DNA of 64,000 bases from the NCBI RefSeq assembly GCF_024195295.1, contig NZ_JAMFTH010000006.1:1-64000 (forward strand), given 5' to 3'. A program made the translations under genes and the position numbers. Of this stretch, positions 27,822-38,390 are shown one piece after another; position 1 is the first letter of the stretch; every line of letters begins with the position of its first letter. The notes below the pieces were generated by a model. That model ran no database searches, was not told where the DNA came from, and was given only the letters and a program-made list of their open reading frames with translations. Origin of the DNA: Gilvimarinus xylanilyticus (GTDB lineage: Bacteria > Pseudomonadota > Gammaproteobacteria > Pseudomonadales > Cellvibrionaceae).

Positions 27822-28126
27822 AATAAGCTTCCTTTGAAAGTAGTCCTGTGGCGATAGCGGGTGGTGTTTTATTGAGATTCACCGCATTTTATGCTGATGG
27901 TAGCGCTATCATTGGTGCGAGAGAATTCTATAGCTTTGCCAGGCGCAAGAGTGTGACGCATCGCACAGTATTTACGTGATGGTATCGATACGCATGGAGT
28001 AATGGTTTTGACAACGTTGTCTGTAGCGAAAAAGCTAAACCGCTGTTAAGCTTGAGCCATCGGCAATAACGGGCCTGTCACAGGGCGGGCCGTACAATAA
28101 CAGACAAACCAGCGCGGAGATTATGT
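27822..28126. other. Divergent intergenic region between G8 lipoprotein and acsA
   Basis: Contains a CRP-like site at 27952-27967 and a possible -10 (TACAAT at 28093-28098) for acsA. A short AT-rich stretch lies near the G8 gene. No small open frame is convincing. Confidence 0.4.
27952..27967. promoter_or_regulatory. CRP/Vfr-like site upstream of acsA
   Basis: TGTGA-CGCATC-GCACA matches the TGTGA-N6-TCACA consensus with one mismatch. It is about 160 bp before acsA and 131 bp before the G8 lipoprotein gene. Acetyl-CoA synthetase genes are commonly CRP-activated; binding here is inferred. Confidence 0.5.
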
Positions 28127-30064
28127 ATGACCGAGCAACACGTTTATCCGGTACCTGAGGCACTCAAGCAAAAAGCGGCCATTGATGCCGACACTTACCA
28201 AAGTCTTTACCGCCAGTCGGTAGAGCAGCCAGACGCGTTCTGGGCGGCTCAGGCCGAGACTTTTTTAGATTGGCAAGAAAAGTGGCACACGGTCTGTAAA
28301 AGTGACCTGCGCAAAGGCGAAGTAGCCTGGTTCTTAGGCGGCAAGCTTAACGTCAGCGTCAACTGTATCGACCGCCACTTAGAGGCGCGCGGCGATCAGA
28401 CTGCCATTATCTGGGAGGGGGACGACCCCTCGGAAGACCAGCTGATTACCTACCGCGAGCTGCACGAAGAGGTTTGCCGTCTGGCCAATGTCCTGCGTGA
28501 GCGGGGCGTTAAAAAGGGCGATCGGGTTTGCCTGTACATGCCCATGATCCCCGAGGCCTGCTACGCCATGCTGGCCTGTGCCCGCATTGGTGCCGTGCAC
28601 TCGGTGGTGTTTGGCGGCTTCTCGCCCGACGCTTTAAAAGACCGTATTCAAAACGCCGACTGCCAAGTTGTCATTACCGCCGACGAAGGGGTGCGCGGCG
28701 GCCGTAAAATTCCCCTTAAAACCAACACCGACAAAGCCCTGGCCGAATGCCCCGATGTTCACACCTGCTTGGTGGTTAAGCGTACCGCCGGCGATATTCA
28801 ATGGGAAGATTCGCGCGATGTCTGGTACCGCGACGCCGTCGAGGCCGCCAGCCCCGAGTGCGAACCCGAGTGGATGGACTCAGAAGACCCGCTGTTTATT
28901 TTGTACACCTCGGGTTCTACCGGTAAGCCCAAGGGTGTTTTGCACACCACCGGTGGTTACCTGCTGCAAGCGGCCATGACCCACAAATATGTGTTTGACC
29001 AGCAAGAGGGTGACGTTTACTGGTGCACCGCCGATGTGGGCTGGGTGACAGGGCACAGCTACATTGTGTACGGCCCCCTGGCTAATGGCGCCACCACATT
29101 GGTATTTGAAGGTGTCCCCACCTATCCGGATGCGGCGCGCTGCTGGGAAGTGGTCGACAAGCACGGAGTAAACAGCTTTTACACCGCCCCCACCGCCGTG
29201 CGCGCGCTGATGGGCGCGGGCGATGACTTTGTCAAACGCACCTCGCGCAAATCTCTGCGTATTCTGGGTAGTGTGGGCGAGCCCATTAACCCCGAAGCCT
29301 GGGAGTGGTACTACAAAGTCGTGGGCGACGAGCGCTGCCCGATTATGGACACCTGGTGGCAGACCGAAACCGGCGCCCATATGATGACGCCTCTGCCGGG
29401 CGCTACCGACCTTAAACCGGGTTCGTGCACCAAACCTTTCTTTGGTGTGCAGCCGGTATTGCTTGATAGTGAAGGCAATGAAATTGAAGGCGCAGGCGAG
29501 GGTAGCCTAGCCATTAAAGCCAGCTGGCCCAGCCAGTTGCGTACCGTGTACGGGGATCACCAGCGCTGCATTGATACCTACTACTCGACCTACCCGGGCT
29601 ATTACTTTACCGGCGACGGCGCGCGCCGCGACGAGGACGGCTACTTTTGGATTACCGGCCGGGTGGACGATGTGCTGAACGTGTCGGGCCACCGTATGGG
29701 CACCGCCGAGGTTGAGAGCGCCCTGGTGTTGCATGAACAGGTCGCCGAGGCCGCCGTGGTGGGCTACCCCCACGACATCAAGGGCCAGGGCATCTATGCC
29801 TATGTGACACCTATGACCGGAGTAGAACCCAGCGATGAGCTGAAAAAAGAGCTGATTTCACTGTGCGTAAAAGAAATCGGTGCTATTGCCAAGCCGGATA
29901 TTATTCAGTGGGCGCCGGGCTTACCCAAAACCCGCTCGGGCAAAATTATGCGCCGTATTTTGCGTAAAATTGCCGCCAACGAGCTCGACAGCCTGGGGGA
30001 TACCTCAACCCTGGCTGACCCGGCGGTCGTGGACGATCTGATCGACAATCGCGCTAATCGCTAG
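28127..30064 (+). CDS. acsA: Acetyl-CoA synthetase
   Basis: AMP-forming acetate-CoA ligase of 645 residues, full length, making acetyl-CoA from acetate for growth on acetate and overflow scavenging. Motifs: [33 protein letters not shown], the P-loop-like [20 protein letters not shown] near residue 262, [42 protein letters not shown], and the C-terminal acetylation lysine in [23 protein letters not shown] before the ATG serves as ribosome site. Monocistronic, with a CRP-like site upstream. The converging GGDEF gene ends 4 bp after its stop. Confidence 0.98.
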   Translation: MTEQHVYPVPEALKQKAAIDADTYQSLYRQSVEQPDAFWAAQAETFLDWQEKWHTVCKSDLRKGEVAWFLGGKLNVSVNCIDRHLEARGDQTAIIWEGDDPSEDQLITYRELHEEVCRLANVLRERGVKKGDRVCLYMPMIPEACYAMLACARIGAVHSVVFGGFSPDALKDRIQNADCQVVITADEGVRGGRKIPLKTNTDKALAECPDVHTCLVVKRTAGDIQWEDSRDVWYRDAVEAASPECEPEWMDSEDPLFILYTSGSTGKPKGVLHTTGGYLLQAAMTHKYVFDQQEGDVYWCTADVGWVTGHSYIVYGPLANGATTLVFEGVPTYPDAARCWEVVDKHGVNSFYTAPTAVRALMGAGDDFVKRTSRKSLRILGSVGEPINPEAWEWYYKVVGDERCPIMDTWWQTETGAHMMTPLPGATDLKPGSCTKPFFGVQPVLLDSEGNEIEGAGEGSLAIKASWPSQLRTVYGDHQRCIDTYYSTYPGYYFTGDGARRDEDGYFWITGRVDDVLNVSGHRMGTAEVESALVLHEQVAEAAVVGYPHDIKGQGIYAYVTPMTGVEPSDELKKELISLCVKEIGAIAKPDIIQWAPGLPKTRSGKIMRRILRKIAANELDSLGDTSTLADPAVVDDLIDNRANR

Positions 30065-30068
30065 CCTG

Positions 30069-30959
30069 TCAGGCGGCCCGATTAAGGGCCGCCCTATTTC
30101 GATCCTCTAGTGTTTCCAGGCTGTCGCCCGGCTGCGATTGCTGCATTTCCAAGCCTACACGGAGACTGATTAGCTCTCGTTCGCCCGTATCATTGGTGAT
30201 TTCCACCTTTTTCAGCATGGCCACAATACGTTCCGCCAAGGGGCCCGCTTGCTGGGCGTCCGTGTGGGGTAAAAATACAGCCAGTTTGCGCCCACTCACA
30301 CGCGCCGCGATATCGTTGCGTCGGGTATTTTTAAGCAGCACCCGGCCCAACTCGCTCAGTACCGCATCCCCCGCCTGTAGGCCGTGTTCGCGATTAATAT
30401 CCGCCAGGTTGTGTAAAACCAGCATTATTAGCGTGCTGCACTGCTGATTGGCCTGGTGGGAATTGAGTAGCTCTGAGCCCTGGCTGTAGAAGTAACGCCG
30501 GTTAAACAGCTGGGTCAGCTGGTCGCGGGTCGATAAGCTGTGTTCCACTTGGCGGTAACTGCCCAGTAGCAGGCGACTCAGGCGGTAGGCTTTAATCAGC
30601 CGAACGAAGCCCAGGGTAATTAGCCCCACAGCGGCTACGGGTAGCCACCGCCAGGTGGTGATCATACTAAGGGGGAGGTCGGTAATCAGGTTGCTGAGCA
30701 GCCGGTGCCAAACGGTTAAAAATAGCAAGCCGCTGCCGGTCACCAGCAAGACCGCAATGGGGCGGCGAATAGGGGCAAAACAGCACAGCCACAGCAGGGT
30801 AAAGGTAAGTACCGTCAACGCCAAATCGGCGCTAAAAAACAGACTGTTTACGTCAGAAGTAGGTAGAATGGTGCCACTGGTAAAGGCGCCTGCCGTCCAC
30901 AGCAGGCACAACAGCAAAGTGCCCAGCAACGTCAGCAGTGCCCGAGAAAAGTGACTCAT
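30069..30959 (-). CDS. Membrane protein with degenerate GGDEF domain
   Basis: Protein of 296 residues. The first 120 residues contain three or four hydrophobic helices (LLTLLGTLLLCLLWTAGAF, LALTVLTFTLLWLCCF, IAVLLVTGSGLLFLTVW, WLPVAAVGLITLGFVRLI). A GGDEF-type domain follows from DQLTQLFNRRYF (about residue 147) to the C terminus. The active-site loop reads RVSGRKLAVFLP where active cyclases have RxGGDEFxxxLP, so diguanylate cyclase activity is very unlikely. The upstream INREHGLQAGDAVLSELGRVL segment keeps the fold. It may act as a c-di-GMP or GTP sensor, or as a regulatory partner; that is inference. Its stop is 4 bp from acsA's stop on the other strand. Confidence 0.8.
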   Translation of the reverse strand: MSHFSRALLTLLGTLLLCLLWTAGAFTSGTILPTSDVNSLFFSADLALTVLTFTLLWLCCFAPIRRPIAVLLVTGSGLLFLTVWHRLLSNLITDLPLSMITTWRWLPVAAVGLITLGFVRLIKAYRLSRLLLGSYRQVEHSLSTRDQLTQLFNRRYFYSQGSELLNSHQANQQCSTLIMLVLHNLADINREHGLQAGDAVLSELGRVLLKNTRRNDIAARVSGRKLAVFLPHTDAQQAGPLAERIVAMLKKVEITNDTGERELISLRVGLEMQQSQPGDSLETLEDRNRAALNRAA

Positions 30960-31047
30960 GCTAACTCCTTGTCATTCGCCCACATGGGTAAAGCATAGTT
31001 CAAATTCATCCCTGTGCGAGCCCTAATTTACATAGCTGATCCCGATT

Positions 31048-31626
31048 ATGAGTGATAACGAACAGGACATATTTCGTCAAGAAATGAGCGATGTTCGCCG
31101 CATCAAGGCCGAGAAAAAAGTAACCCTGCAAAAGGATAAACCCGGTGAGCAGCAGCTGGCCGAGCGCCGTGCAGCGGCCCTGGCTACCACGGTTAAGGAC
31201 ACCAACTTTCTCAGTGGCGAGCACATCGACCCGGTTAAACCTTTGGATATACTCGATTTTAAGCGCGATGGAGTGCAGCACGGGGTGTATAAAAACCTGC
31301 GCCTGGGCAAATACAGCATCGACGCCCGGTTGGACTTGCACCGCATGACCGTCGAGCAAGCCCGCACCGCGCTTTACCAGTTTGTGCAAGACTGCATGAA
31401 CCACGATATCCGCTGCGCCCTTATTACCCACGGTAAAGGTGAGGGCCGCGAACATCCCGCCCTGTTAAAAAGCTGCGTCGCCAACTGGTTGCCGCAACTG
31501 GACGATGTGCTGGCTTTTCACTCCGCGCAAAAACATCACGGCGCCAGTGGTGCCACTTACATATTGCTAAAAAAGAGCGAGCAAAAGCGGCAAGAGAATT
31601 GGGAGAAGCACTCGCGGCGGAAATAG
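31048..31626 (+). CDS. Smr-domain protein (SmrA/YdaL-like)
   Basis: Cytoplasmic protein of 192 residues. A charged N-terminal helical region (about 1-75) precedes an Smr domain with the signatures ARLDLHRMTVEQARTALYQFV (DLHxxT motif), RCALITHGKGEGREHPALLKSCVANWL (THGxG motif) and HHGASGATYILLKK. Smr proteins are nucleases acting on branched DNA or RNA; the SmrA/B branch in gammaproteobacteria includes SmrB, which cleaves mRNA at collided ribosomes. Which paralog this is cannot be decided by eye. It is divergent from the GGDEF gene and followed by a degenerate heptamer repeat. Confidence 0.85.
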   Translation: MSDNEQDIFRQEMSDVRRIKAEKKVTLQKDKPGEQQLAERRAAALATTVKDTNFLSGEHIDPVKPLDILDFKRDGVQHGVYKNLRLGKYSIDARLDLHRMTVEQARTALYQFVQDCMNHDIRCALITHGKGEGREHPALLKSCVANWLPQLDDVLAFHSAQKHHGASGATYILLKKSEQKRQENWEKHSRRK

Positions 31627-31963
31627 TCGCGTAGCGGTAAAGCGCGCGTCGGGGCTGATAATACTGAACGCTGAACGTCTGAGTCCTAAGGGGGCGAGGG
31701 TGGTGCGCTGGTGCGGTGGCCCTTAAGCTGATATTGTATGATAAATAAGGGTTGCCTATTCGCAAACCCATAATAATGGTAAGAATACCTTAAGCGAGCG
31801 TGTCGCTTACACCTCGCTAATCCACATCAATGAGATCATGCCTATCCCTGCCACTGTGTTGGGTTTGCGCACTGACATGTCTTATTGTCATCGGTATGCC
31901 TTGGGGCGCCGTAACACACGCTGAAAAACAAACAATATTGAACCGATCAGCCGGAGACTTTGC
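31627..31963. other. Intergenic region before RND efflux operon
   Basis: Degenerate heptamer units (TGAACGC, TGAACGT, CTGAGTC) lie at 31665-31688. An inverted repeat TGACA-N8-TGTCA lies at 31873-31890 and could be an operator for the efflux genes; no regulator gene is adjacent. Nothing else is recognisable. Confidence 0.35.
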
Positions 31964-33148
31964 ATGAATCACAATAACGAGACTCAGCCCGCCATGCCAT
32001 TAAAGAAAATGCTGTGGGGGTGCGCGGTGGTTATCGCGATCGCGTTGGGAGCCTCTTATTTAATTCATAATAGCGAGCCTGTTGCCCAGCGCGAGGGCGC
32101 CACCAAGCGCACTGCCATGTTGGTGGATGTTATGCCGGTTGAGCGCGGTACTTACCGCCCCGTGATTGTCACTATGGGTTCAGTCTCGCCCTCGCAAGAG
32201 GTCACCCTACAGCCTCAGGTGAGCGGCCGAATAGCTTCGCGGGCGGATAACTTCCGCCCGGGCGCCTTTGTGGAAAAAGATCAGCTGCTGCTCACCATTG
32301 ATCCGGCGGACTATGAAATTGAATTGGCCGCGCGCCAAAGCGCCCTGGCCCAGGCCGAAGCCGCTTTGAATATCGAGCAGGGCGAACAGGTAGTCGCCGA
32401 GCAGGAATATCGCCAGCTGGGGCGCGATTTGCCCGCGATGCAAGAGGCCCTAATGCTGCGCCAGCCCCAGCTGGCGGCGGCCGAGGCCGAGCGGCAATCG
32501 GCAAAAGCCCAGGTGGATAGAGCGGCGTTGGATTTGCAGCGCACCCGCCTGATGGCGCCCTTTGATGCGCAGATAGTCTCGCGCGCGGTTAACGTGGGCT
32601 CGCAGGTGGCGCCGGGCAATGCCCTGGCGCGGCTGGTCGGCACGGAAAGTTATTGGGTGATCGCCACCATCCCCCTGTCTAAAATGCCTCACATTGATTC
32701 GGTAAAAGATTTAAGTGTTGAGCTGCGCGATCGTTCCGCCTGGCCCGAGGGTGAGACCCGCGAGGGCAAGGTTCTCTCGCTGGTGGGCGAGCTGGACGAG
32801 CAATCGCGTATGTTGCGGTTATTGATTGAGGTGGACGACCCGCTGGCGCGCACCGAGGCCCACGCCGACAAAATGCCGCTGGTGCTGGGTAGCTATGTGG
32901 AGAGCCGCATAACCGCCGAGCCACTGCAAAATGTGGTGCGTTTAGAGCGCCAATACTTGCGCAAAAACGACACCGCCTGGGTGTATGAAGACGGCAAGCT
33001 GTCTATCCGCTCGCTGGATATCGCCTTTATGGATGCCGAGCACGTTTATGTTCGCCAGGGGCTTGCCAGTGGTGACCGCGTGGTGACTACCAGCTTGGCA
33101 CGTATCAGCGACGGCGCTGATCTGCGTTTGAGTGAAGGGGAGCAGTAA
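31964..33148 (+). CDS. RND efflux membrane-fusion protein
   Basis: Periplasmic adaptor of 394 residues anchored by one N-terminal helix ([18 protein letters not shown]). It has the lipoyl/barrel-sandwich half motif [44 protein letters not shown], a coiled-coil hairpin ([22 protein letters not shown] ... [33 protein letters not shown]) and a beta barrel. It links the inner-membrane permease to an outer-membrane channel such as TolC. The stop codon overlaps the permease ATG (TAATG), so translation is coupled. CGGAG precedes the ATG. Substrate unknown. Confidence 0.92.
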   Translation: MNHNNETQPAMPLKKMLWGCAVVIAIALGASYLIHNSEPVAQREGATKRTAMLVDVMPVERGTYRPVIVTMGSVSPSQEVTLQPQVSGRIASRADNFRPGAFVEKDQLLLTIDPADYEIELAARQSALAQAEAALNIEQGEQVVAEQEYRQLGRDLPAMQEALMLRQPQLAAAEAERQSAKAQVDRAALDLQRTRLMAPFDAQIVSRAVNVGSQVAPGNALARLVGTESYWVIATIPLSKMPHIDSVKDLSVELRDRSAWPEGETREGKVLSLVGELDEQSRMLRLLIEVDDPLARTEAHADKMPLVLGSYVESRITAEPLQNVVRLERQYLRKNDTAWVYEDGKLSIRSLDIAFMDAEHVYVRQGLASGDRVVTTSLARISDGADLRLSEGEQ

Positions 33149-36100
33149 TGAGCGATAACCAAGCGACCCATACGCGCTCCCAGGGGCCCATAGAATGGAT
33201 GGCGCGCAACGCCATCGCCGCCAACCTGTTAATGATTATCTTGTTGGCGGGCGGCCTTTACATGGCGCTGACCATGCAAAAAGAGGTGTTCCCCGAGTTT
33301 GAAATCGATGTGGTGGAGGTGACCGTTACCTACCCGGGCGCCTCGCCGGAAGAAGTAGAGCAGGGCATTTTGCAGCCCATTGAAAGCTCGGTACGCGGCG
33401 TTCAGGGCATTCAAGAAATGACCTCCGAGGCCCGCGAAGGCTGGGGCATGGTCAGCCTTGAGCTGGTGGCAGGCGCCGACCGCATGAAAGCCTTTCAGGA
33501 GGTTGACCAGGCGGTGAACCGGGTGCGCACCTTCCCCGACGACGCCGAAGACCCCGAAGTGCGTATTCGCGACAACTCCCGTGAAGTGATGGAGGTGGGC
33601 CTTTACGGCGATATCGACATCTGGAGTCTGCGCAAGCTGGCGGAAAATTTGCGCGACCGCTTACTCACCGAGCCCGAGATTACCCAGGTGGACCTGGGCT
33701 GGGTGCCGGGCTACCTCACTCACGTAGAAATACCCCGCGAGCAACTGCGCCGCTATAACCTGACCTTGGGCGAAGTCGCGCAAATGATTGAGTCATCGGG
33801 GCGCGATGTGCCCGCCGGCTCGGTGGAAACCGACCGGGGTGAAATTCTGCTGCGCATGAATGAGCGCAAACAGTGGGCCGAAGAGTTTGCCACTATTCCC
33901 GTCGTAACCACTCCCGCCGGTGCAATCGTCACCCTGGGTGATATTGCCGAGATACGCGATGGCTTTGAAGAGACCGGGTTTCACTCGCAGTTTAATCGCC
34001 AGCCTTCGGTTGAGGTGAATATTTTTAGGGTGGGTAACCAGTCGCCGCTGGACATTTCAGCTGCCGTCGAGCGAGTGCTGAAAGAGCTGGACACCACCTT
34101 GCCCGAGGGCGTTCACCACCGCATTGACAGCAACAGCGCCGAAGATTTTAGCGACCGTTTAAACCTGCTGTTAAGCAATGGCGGCCTGGCGATTTTAATT
34201 GTATTAACCATTCTCACCATATTCCTCGAGCTGCGACTCGCCTTCTGGATCATGATGGGTATGACCATCTCCTTCGTGGGCGGCATACTGTTTTTGCCCG
34301 CGATTGGGGTCAGTATCAACATGATTTCCATGTTTGCTTTTTTGGTGGTGCTGGGCATTGTGGTGGACGATGCCATCGTCGTGGGCGAAAACATTTACGA
34401 GTACCGACAGCGCGGCTACAGTCATTTGCAGGCTGCCATTAGCGGGGCCAAAGATATCGCCTCGCCGGTAACCTTTACTATCTTAACCACCGTGGTCGCG
34501 TTTATTCCGGTAATGTTTATTCCCGGCACGACCGGCAAGTTCTGGTGGCCTTTCCCCGTCGTGGTGATTATCGTCCTGCTTATCTCGCTGGTCGAGGCTT
34601 TATTTATTCTGCCCGCCCACCTGGCCGAAAGTGGCAAAGGCCGCAAAAGCAAACTGGAAAACTACGCCCACGACCGTCAGCAGGCACTGGCGAATAAATT
34701 TAACGCCTTTGTGCAAAACCGCTATCGACCCTTTGTGGAAAAATGCATTCGGGTTCGCTACTTCACCATCAGCGTGGTGGTGTCAGCGCTGATTATTGCC
34801 GGCGCCTATGGCACCAGCGACCATATGGGCACGGTGATGATGCCCCGGGTGGCCGCCGATGAAATCGAAGCCGGTGTTCGTCTGCCGGTCGGTACCACCC
34901 TGGAGCAGGCCGCCGTGGTGGCGAATGCCATCACCGAACAGACTCACGAGATGTTTGAAAAGCACGACCTGTACAAGGCGGCCGAAGGGATTAAAACCAA
35001 TGTGCGCGGTAAAAGTTTTATTGATGTCGAAATCGTTATGCTGCCACCGGATGAGCGCGATATTGGCTCGCGCGAAGTGATCGAGCTGTGGCGCAACGAA
35101 ATTGGCGATATTGAAGGCGTGGATCAAATCACCTTCGAGGCCGAGCGTGGCCCCGGCGGCTGGCGCGACGACTTAAGTGTGGACTTGAGTCATACCGACA
35201 CCGAACTTTTGGCCGAAGCCAGCCAGGTGTTTAAAGCGCGCATGGAAGAGTTCGCCAACACCCGCAACGTGAATGACAACTACAACAAAGGCAAGCTGCA
35301 ATACAACTTTTCCCTGCGCCCCGAGGGCGAGTTGCTGGGCCTGACACCGTCCGAGGTAGGACGACAGGTGCGCGACTCTTTTTACGGCGCCGTGGCGATG
35401 CGCCAGCTGCGTGGCATTAACGAAATTGAAGTGCGCGTCAAACTGCCCCTGGAAGAGCGCCGTCAACAGCACACTCTGGATAATTTGCTGATTCGCACTC
35501 CCGATGGGGTAGAAGTGCCCCTGTACGACGTGGCCGATCCGCATCTGGCCGAAGCGTTTAGCTCGCTCAGCCGACGCAACGGCCGCCGGGTGATTAACGT
35601 GGGTATGGATGTGCACCCGCAAAGCGCGCTTAACCAGGTATCGGCGGCAATGAAACAGCAAGTGCTGCCCCAGCTGCGTGCCGAATATCCGGGCCTAACC
35701 TGGACATTTCGCGGCAGCGACGCGGAAATGCGCGAATCCACCCAAGTGCTCTGGGGCGGATTCGGCATGGCCATGTTCGTGATTTACTCGCTACTCGCCA
35801 TTGCCTTTCGCAGCTACTTACAGCCGCTGATAGTCATGGTGGCGATACCCTTCGGCATTATCGGGGTGGTGATTGGCCACCTGGCACTGGGGTATGACCT
35901 ATCGTTGGTCAGCCTGATGGGTATTGTGGCATTGTCCGGCGTAGTGGTGAATGGCTCGTTAATTCTGGTCGATCACGCCAACAAAACCCGCGACGAATAC
36001 GACAGCGCCTACCAGGCGATCTGCGATGCCAGCGTGCGGCGTTTCCGGCCCATTTTTCTCACCACACTCACCACCTTCGGCGGGCTTTCACCCATTATTA

Positions 36101-36282
36101 TGGAAACCTCCCGCCAGGCGGCGCAGTTGATTCCCATGGCGATCTCGCTCGGTTTCGGGATTGTATTTGCCAGCGCCATTGTGCTGATCGTCGTACCCTG
36201 TTTCTTTATGGTGTTGGATGATTTGAAACGCTGGCAGGCGAAGTCGAATGGTGGGGCAGAGAGTCGGATGTCGGACGTCTGA
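33148..36282 (+). CDS. RND efflux permease (AcrB/HAE-type)
   Basis: Inner-membrane proton-driven exporter of 1044 residues with the normal twelve-helix, two-loop layout. The first helix begins at [19 protein letters not shown]; porter-domain [14 protein letters not shown] follows; helix 4 has [25 protein letters not shown] with the paired Asp residues of the proton relay; the second half repeats this as [25 protein letters not shown]. It forms a tripartite pump with the preceding adaptor and an outer-membrane channel. The last residues (ESRMSDV and the stop) are encoded by a heptamer repeat that runs from 36263 into the intergenic region. Confidence 0.95.
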   Translation: MSDNQATHTRSQGPIEWMARNAIAANLLMIILLAGGLYMALTMQKEVFPEFEIDVVEVTVTYPGASPEEVEQGILQPIESSVRGVQGIQEMTSEAREGWGMVSLELVAGADRMKAFQEVDQAVNRVRTFPDDAEDPEVRIRDNSREVMEVGLYGDIDIWSLRKLAENLRDRLLTEPEITQVDLGWVPGYLTHVEIPREQLRRYNLTLGEVAQMIESSGRDVPAGSVETDRGEILLRMNERKQWAEEFATIPVVTTPAGAIVTLGDIAEIRDGFEETGFHSQFNRQPSVEVNIFRVGNQSPLDISAAVERVLKELDTTLPEGVHHRIDSNSAEDFSDRLNLLLSNGGLAILIVLTILTIFLELRLAFWIMMGMTISFVGGILFLPAIGVSINMISMFAFLVVLGIVVDDAIVVGENIYEYRQRGYSHLQAAISGAKDIASPVTFTILTTVVAFIPVMFIPGTTGKFWWPFPVVVIIVLLISLVEALFILPAHLAESGKGRKSKLENYAHDRQQALANKFNAFVQNRYRPFVEKCIRVRYFTISVVVSALIIAGAYGTSDHMGTVMMPRVAADEIEAGVRLPVGTTLEQAAVVANAITEQTHEMFEKHDLYKAAEGIKTNVRGKSFIDVEIVMLPPDERDIGSREVIELWRNEIGDIEGVDQITFEAERGPGGWRDDLSVDLSHTDTELLAEASQVFKARMEEFANTRNVNDNYNKGKLQYNFSLRPEGELLGLTPSEVGRQVRDSFYGAVAMRQLRGINEIEVRVKLPLEERRQQHTLDNLLIRTPDGVEVPLYDVADPHLAEAFSSLSRRNGRRVINVGMDVHPQSALNQVSAAMKQQVLPQLRAEYPGLTWTFRGSDAEMRESTQVLWGGFGMAMFVIYSLLAIAFRSYLQPLIVMVAIPFGIIGVVIGHLALGYDLSLVSLMGIVALSGVVVNGSLILVDHANKTRDEYDSAYQAICDASVRRFRPIFLTTLTTFGGLSPIIMETSRQAAQLIPMAISLGFGIVFASAIVLIVVPCFFMVLDDLKRWQAKSNGGAESRMSDV

Positions 36283-36330
36283 TGTTGGACGGGACAAGAG
36301 GTGGGGAACGGTTTACGGCTAACGGGCGGT
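36263..36330 (+). repeat. Degenerate heptamer repeat overlapping the RND gene end
   Basis: Units CGGATGT, CGGACGT, CTGATGT, TGGACGG (36266-36293) and GGGGAAC, GGTTTAC, GGCTAAC, GGGCGG (36303-36329) share the 7-bp register. The first units lie inside the coding sequence and supply its stop codon. Confidence 0.65.
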
Positions 36331-36416
36331 AGGCCGCCTCACCTTGCAAAGCAAGCCGAGCAACGGCTATTCTGCGACGCAAAATAATCATAGGAATACC
36401 ACAAAAAGGAAAATTT

Positions 36417-36620
36417 ATGAAACTACCCATCCACCTGGCGGTACTGGATTTTTTTGCCTGTATCTTAATTGGTCTGGGCATGGCCATGCACTTTGCTAAT
36501 GTCGACTTCCTGCCCGAATCAATGCGCTTTGAAAAAGACGGCTTGGTGTTTATCGTCGTGGGAATCGCGCTTATGTTGCCAGCGGTGCTTTATATAGTGC
36601 GCGGATTGCGGAAGAGATAA
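36417..36620 (+). CDS. Small two-helix membrane protein (DUF1418-like)
   Basis: Protein of 67 residues with two hydrophobic helices (LAVLDFFACILIGLGMAMHF and GLVFIVVGIALMLPAVLYIVRGL) around a short polar loop. The order of features and the VGIALMLPA motif recall E. coli YbjC (DUF1418), but this is recollection and not a tested match. AAAAGGAAAA precedes the ATG. It stands alone between repeat-bearing intergenic regions. Function unknown. Confidence 0.7.
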   Translation: MKLPIHLAVLDFFACILIGLGMAMHFANVDFLPESMRFEKDGLVFIVVGIALMLPAVLYIVRGLRKR

Positions 36621-36631
36621 ATGATTTAAGG

Positions 36632-36690
36632 GGAGCGGATAACGGTTGACGGGGTGCCCAGTCGGACGTCTGACGACTGATGTCCGATGC
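36632..36690 (+). repeat. Degenerate heptamer repeat
   Basis: Units GGAGCGG, ATAACGG, TTGACGG, then GTCGGAC, GTCTGAC, GACTGAT, GTCCGAT in near-perfect 7-bp register, placed just after the small membrane protein gene and sense to it. Confidence 0.6.
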
Positions 36691-36755
36691 TAATTAAAGA
36701 CAGAAGAAAGCCACTTGCGAAAGAAAATCAACGAGCAAAATTTCGTTCCCCGTCT

Positions 36756-37043
36756 CTACAACCGCTTTTGCACCAACCCTGCCTCTAACCCAAAAGCCTT
36801 ACAGCAACGGTTAATAGTGCTCAGGCGCGGGTCGCCCTGATTGTTTTCAAGCTGTGATAGGGCCTTGCGCGAAACTTTGGCGACTTTATCGCCGTACTCT
36901 GTTTGTGTCATCCCCAGTAATTCGCGCATGGTGCGAATGGCTTCGCCGATGCTGATATCACCGTGGTTAATTCGCTCCAACAAGGCGTTGCGCCCCTGAA
37001 TAAAAGATTCCTGTTCCGGGGCCACGAGTTTATTCTTGGGCAT
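36756..37043 (-). CDS. XRE-family antitoxin (HipB-like)
   Basis: DNA-binding protein of 95 residues. Residues 40-90 hold a helix-turn-helix of the Cro/XRE type (IRTMRELLGMTQTEYGDKVAKVSRKALSQLENNQGDPRLSTINRCCKAFGLE). It begins inside the end of hipA (overlap 14 bp from ATG 37043; the open frame extends to 37058), so the two are co-translated. It probably neutralises the HipA kinase and represses the operon at the palindrome 38421-38444. The antitoxin is second in the operon, the reverse of the E. coli hipBA order. Confidence 0.85.
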   Translation of the reverse strand: MPKNKLVAPEQESFIQGRNALLERINHGDISIGEAIRTMRELLGMTQTEYGDKVAKVSRKALSQLENNQGDPRLSTINRCCKAFGLEAGLVQKRL

Positions 37044-38364
37044 GTAACAAGTCCTCAATCAGCTGGCACTGTTTTTTTATAGAGTGCTCACGCATTTGAA
37101 TAATGTCTTCGTCCAGGCCTTGCTCGCGAGCAGTAGCGCTAAACGCTTTTAGAGCTGCAAGCCAGCGCGTAAAGGCTGCGAACAATTTGCCAGCGCTTAC
37201 TTGGGGGTAGTGCGTCCTCACATAGTAAAAAATTTCGCTCCAATTCGGTTGGCCTGCAATTTCAAGAGGGGCTTGCCAGCGACATACGCGCGGAATCATT
37301 TCCGGGTCTAAAAACATAGGGGCGAAGTCGAACAGGGGTGACAGCCGGGTAGTGCCGTCCTCCAGCTTAATTAAGGCACTGTTGCGGGCGTGATTATCTT
37401 TGTTGCCCAGCGCGATATTGGCGACGTCGCGCCCAATAAACTCAATAATGTCTTGTTCGGGGGCATCGCTAAAGTTTGCCACCGCTGCAAGCAGCTGTTC
37501 TTGTGGAGGGCTTGCGCCAAAATCGGCAATGCCCGCTACGCTGCACAGGCTTTCCTGGCCGCGCCGTATAACGGCACTGTTTGCTATAGCGCGATCAAAG
37601 CGCGGAATAAACAAGGCATTGTTTTCATAATCTAGGGCTTCACCTACGTTAAGCCCCAGGGCTCGAGCAAGCTCTAAATACGCCCGTTCGTTGCTAAGCA
37701 CTTGCCGGTCACGCGCGCTGTTACCGCGTGGGAATTTAACCAGCCAGTGCTTTTGCACCTGGGCGTCATCAATGGCGCCTTCCGCGTGCCAGCGATCATT
37801 GTGGTCCTGCACCAGCAAAAACTTGGGGGCCTCCCCCTGAACATCCGAAGCGCTGGCGGTCAGTGCGCCGTGGGCAAAAGCGTACTCAATAAAGTGCTCG
37901 CCTCGCTCGACAATTTCCGCGCGACTAAACCCCGGGTGTTGCTCGCCGGAGTAGGACATGCCCGGTCCGTCAGGCGCGACAATATCACGCCGATTTATGA
38001 CTGCCTCGCGCACGCGTAAATTACCCGGCGGCGCTCCAGCCCCATGCATAAGCAAAGTCCAGTCTGCCGATGGGCCGTCATTCAAACCGTGTTTGTCGAT
38101 AAGATGGCGGCGCCCGGCCCCGGTAGGTAGCAAATCCAAAACAAAGGCAGGCCAATGTGGGTAGGTATAGTTACTAAAACTGATCGGAAGCTGGCAACTG
38201 ACCGCCCGCCAATCGGGTGACTCCTGCAGATGGTTGCCCGCGTAGCTTACGTGGTAGTCAAAGTGCCCACGCCCGTAAATACCGCGCTCGGGGTCATCCA
38301 CTTGCACAATGCCCGCCAAGTGCCACCGCCCGCTATGGTGTATTTCAATGTGCGCCTTAGCCAC
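37030..38364 (-). CDS. hipA: HipA-family serine/threonine kinase toxin
   Basis: Kinase-fold toxin of 444 residues. N-terminal HipA domain (GRGHFDYHVSYAGNHLQESPDW, FVLDLLPTGAGRRHLIDKHGL); nucleotide region HWLVKFPRGNSARDRQVLSNERAYLELARALGLNVGEAL; catalytic loop ALGNKDNHARNSALI near residues 317-325; and the metal-binding LSPLFDFAPMF near residue 343. Known HipA proteins phosphorylate aminoacyl-tRNA synthetases or other targets and induce persistence. All catalytic elements look intact. GTG 38364 follows a perfect AAGGAGG. It is the first gene of the two-gene operon with the XRE antitoxin. Confidence 0.88.
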   Translation of the reverse strand: MAKAHIEIHHSGRWHLAGIVQVDDPERGIYGRGHFDYHVSYAGNHLQESPDWRAVSCQLPISFSNYTYPHWPAFVLDLLPTGAGRRHLIDKHGLNDGPSADWTLLMHGAGAPPGNLRVREAVINRRDIVAPDGPGMSYSGEQHPGFSRAEIVERGEHFIEYAFAHGALTASASDVQGEAPKFLLVQDHNDRWHAEGAIDDAQVQKHWLVKFPRGNSARDRQVLSNERAYLELARALGLNVGEALDYENNALFIPRFDRAIANSAVIRRGQESLCSVAGIADFGASPPQEQLLAAVANFSDAPEQDIIEFIGRDVANIALGNKDNHARNSALIKLEDGTTRLSPLFDFAPMFLDPEMIPRVCRWQAPLEIAGQPNWSEIFYYVRTHYPQVSAGKLFAAFTRWLAALKAFSATAREQGLDEDIIQMREHSIKKQCQLIEDLLHAQE

Positions 38365-38390
38365 AAAACCTCCTTTTGAGTATGCCTCCT

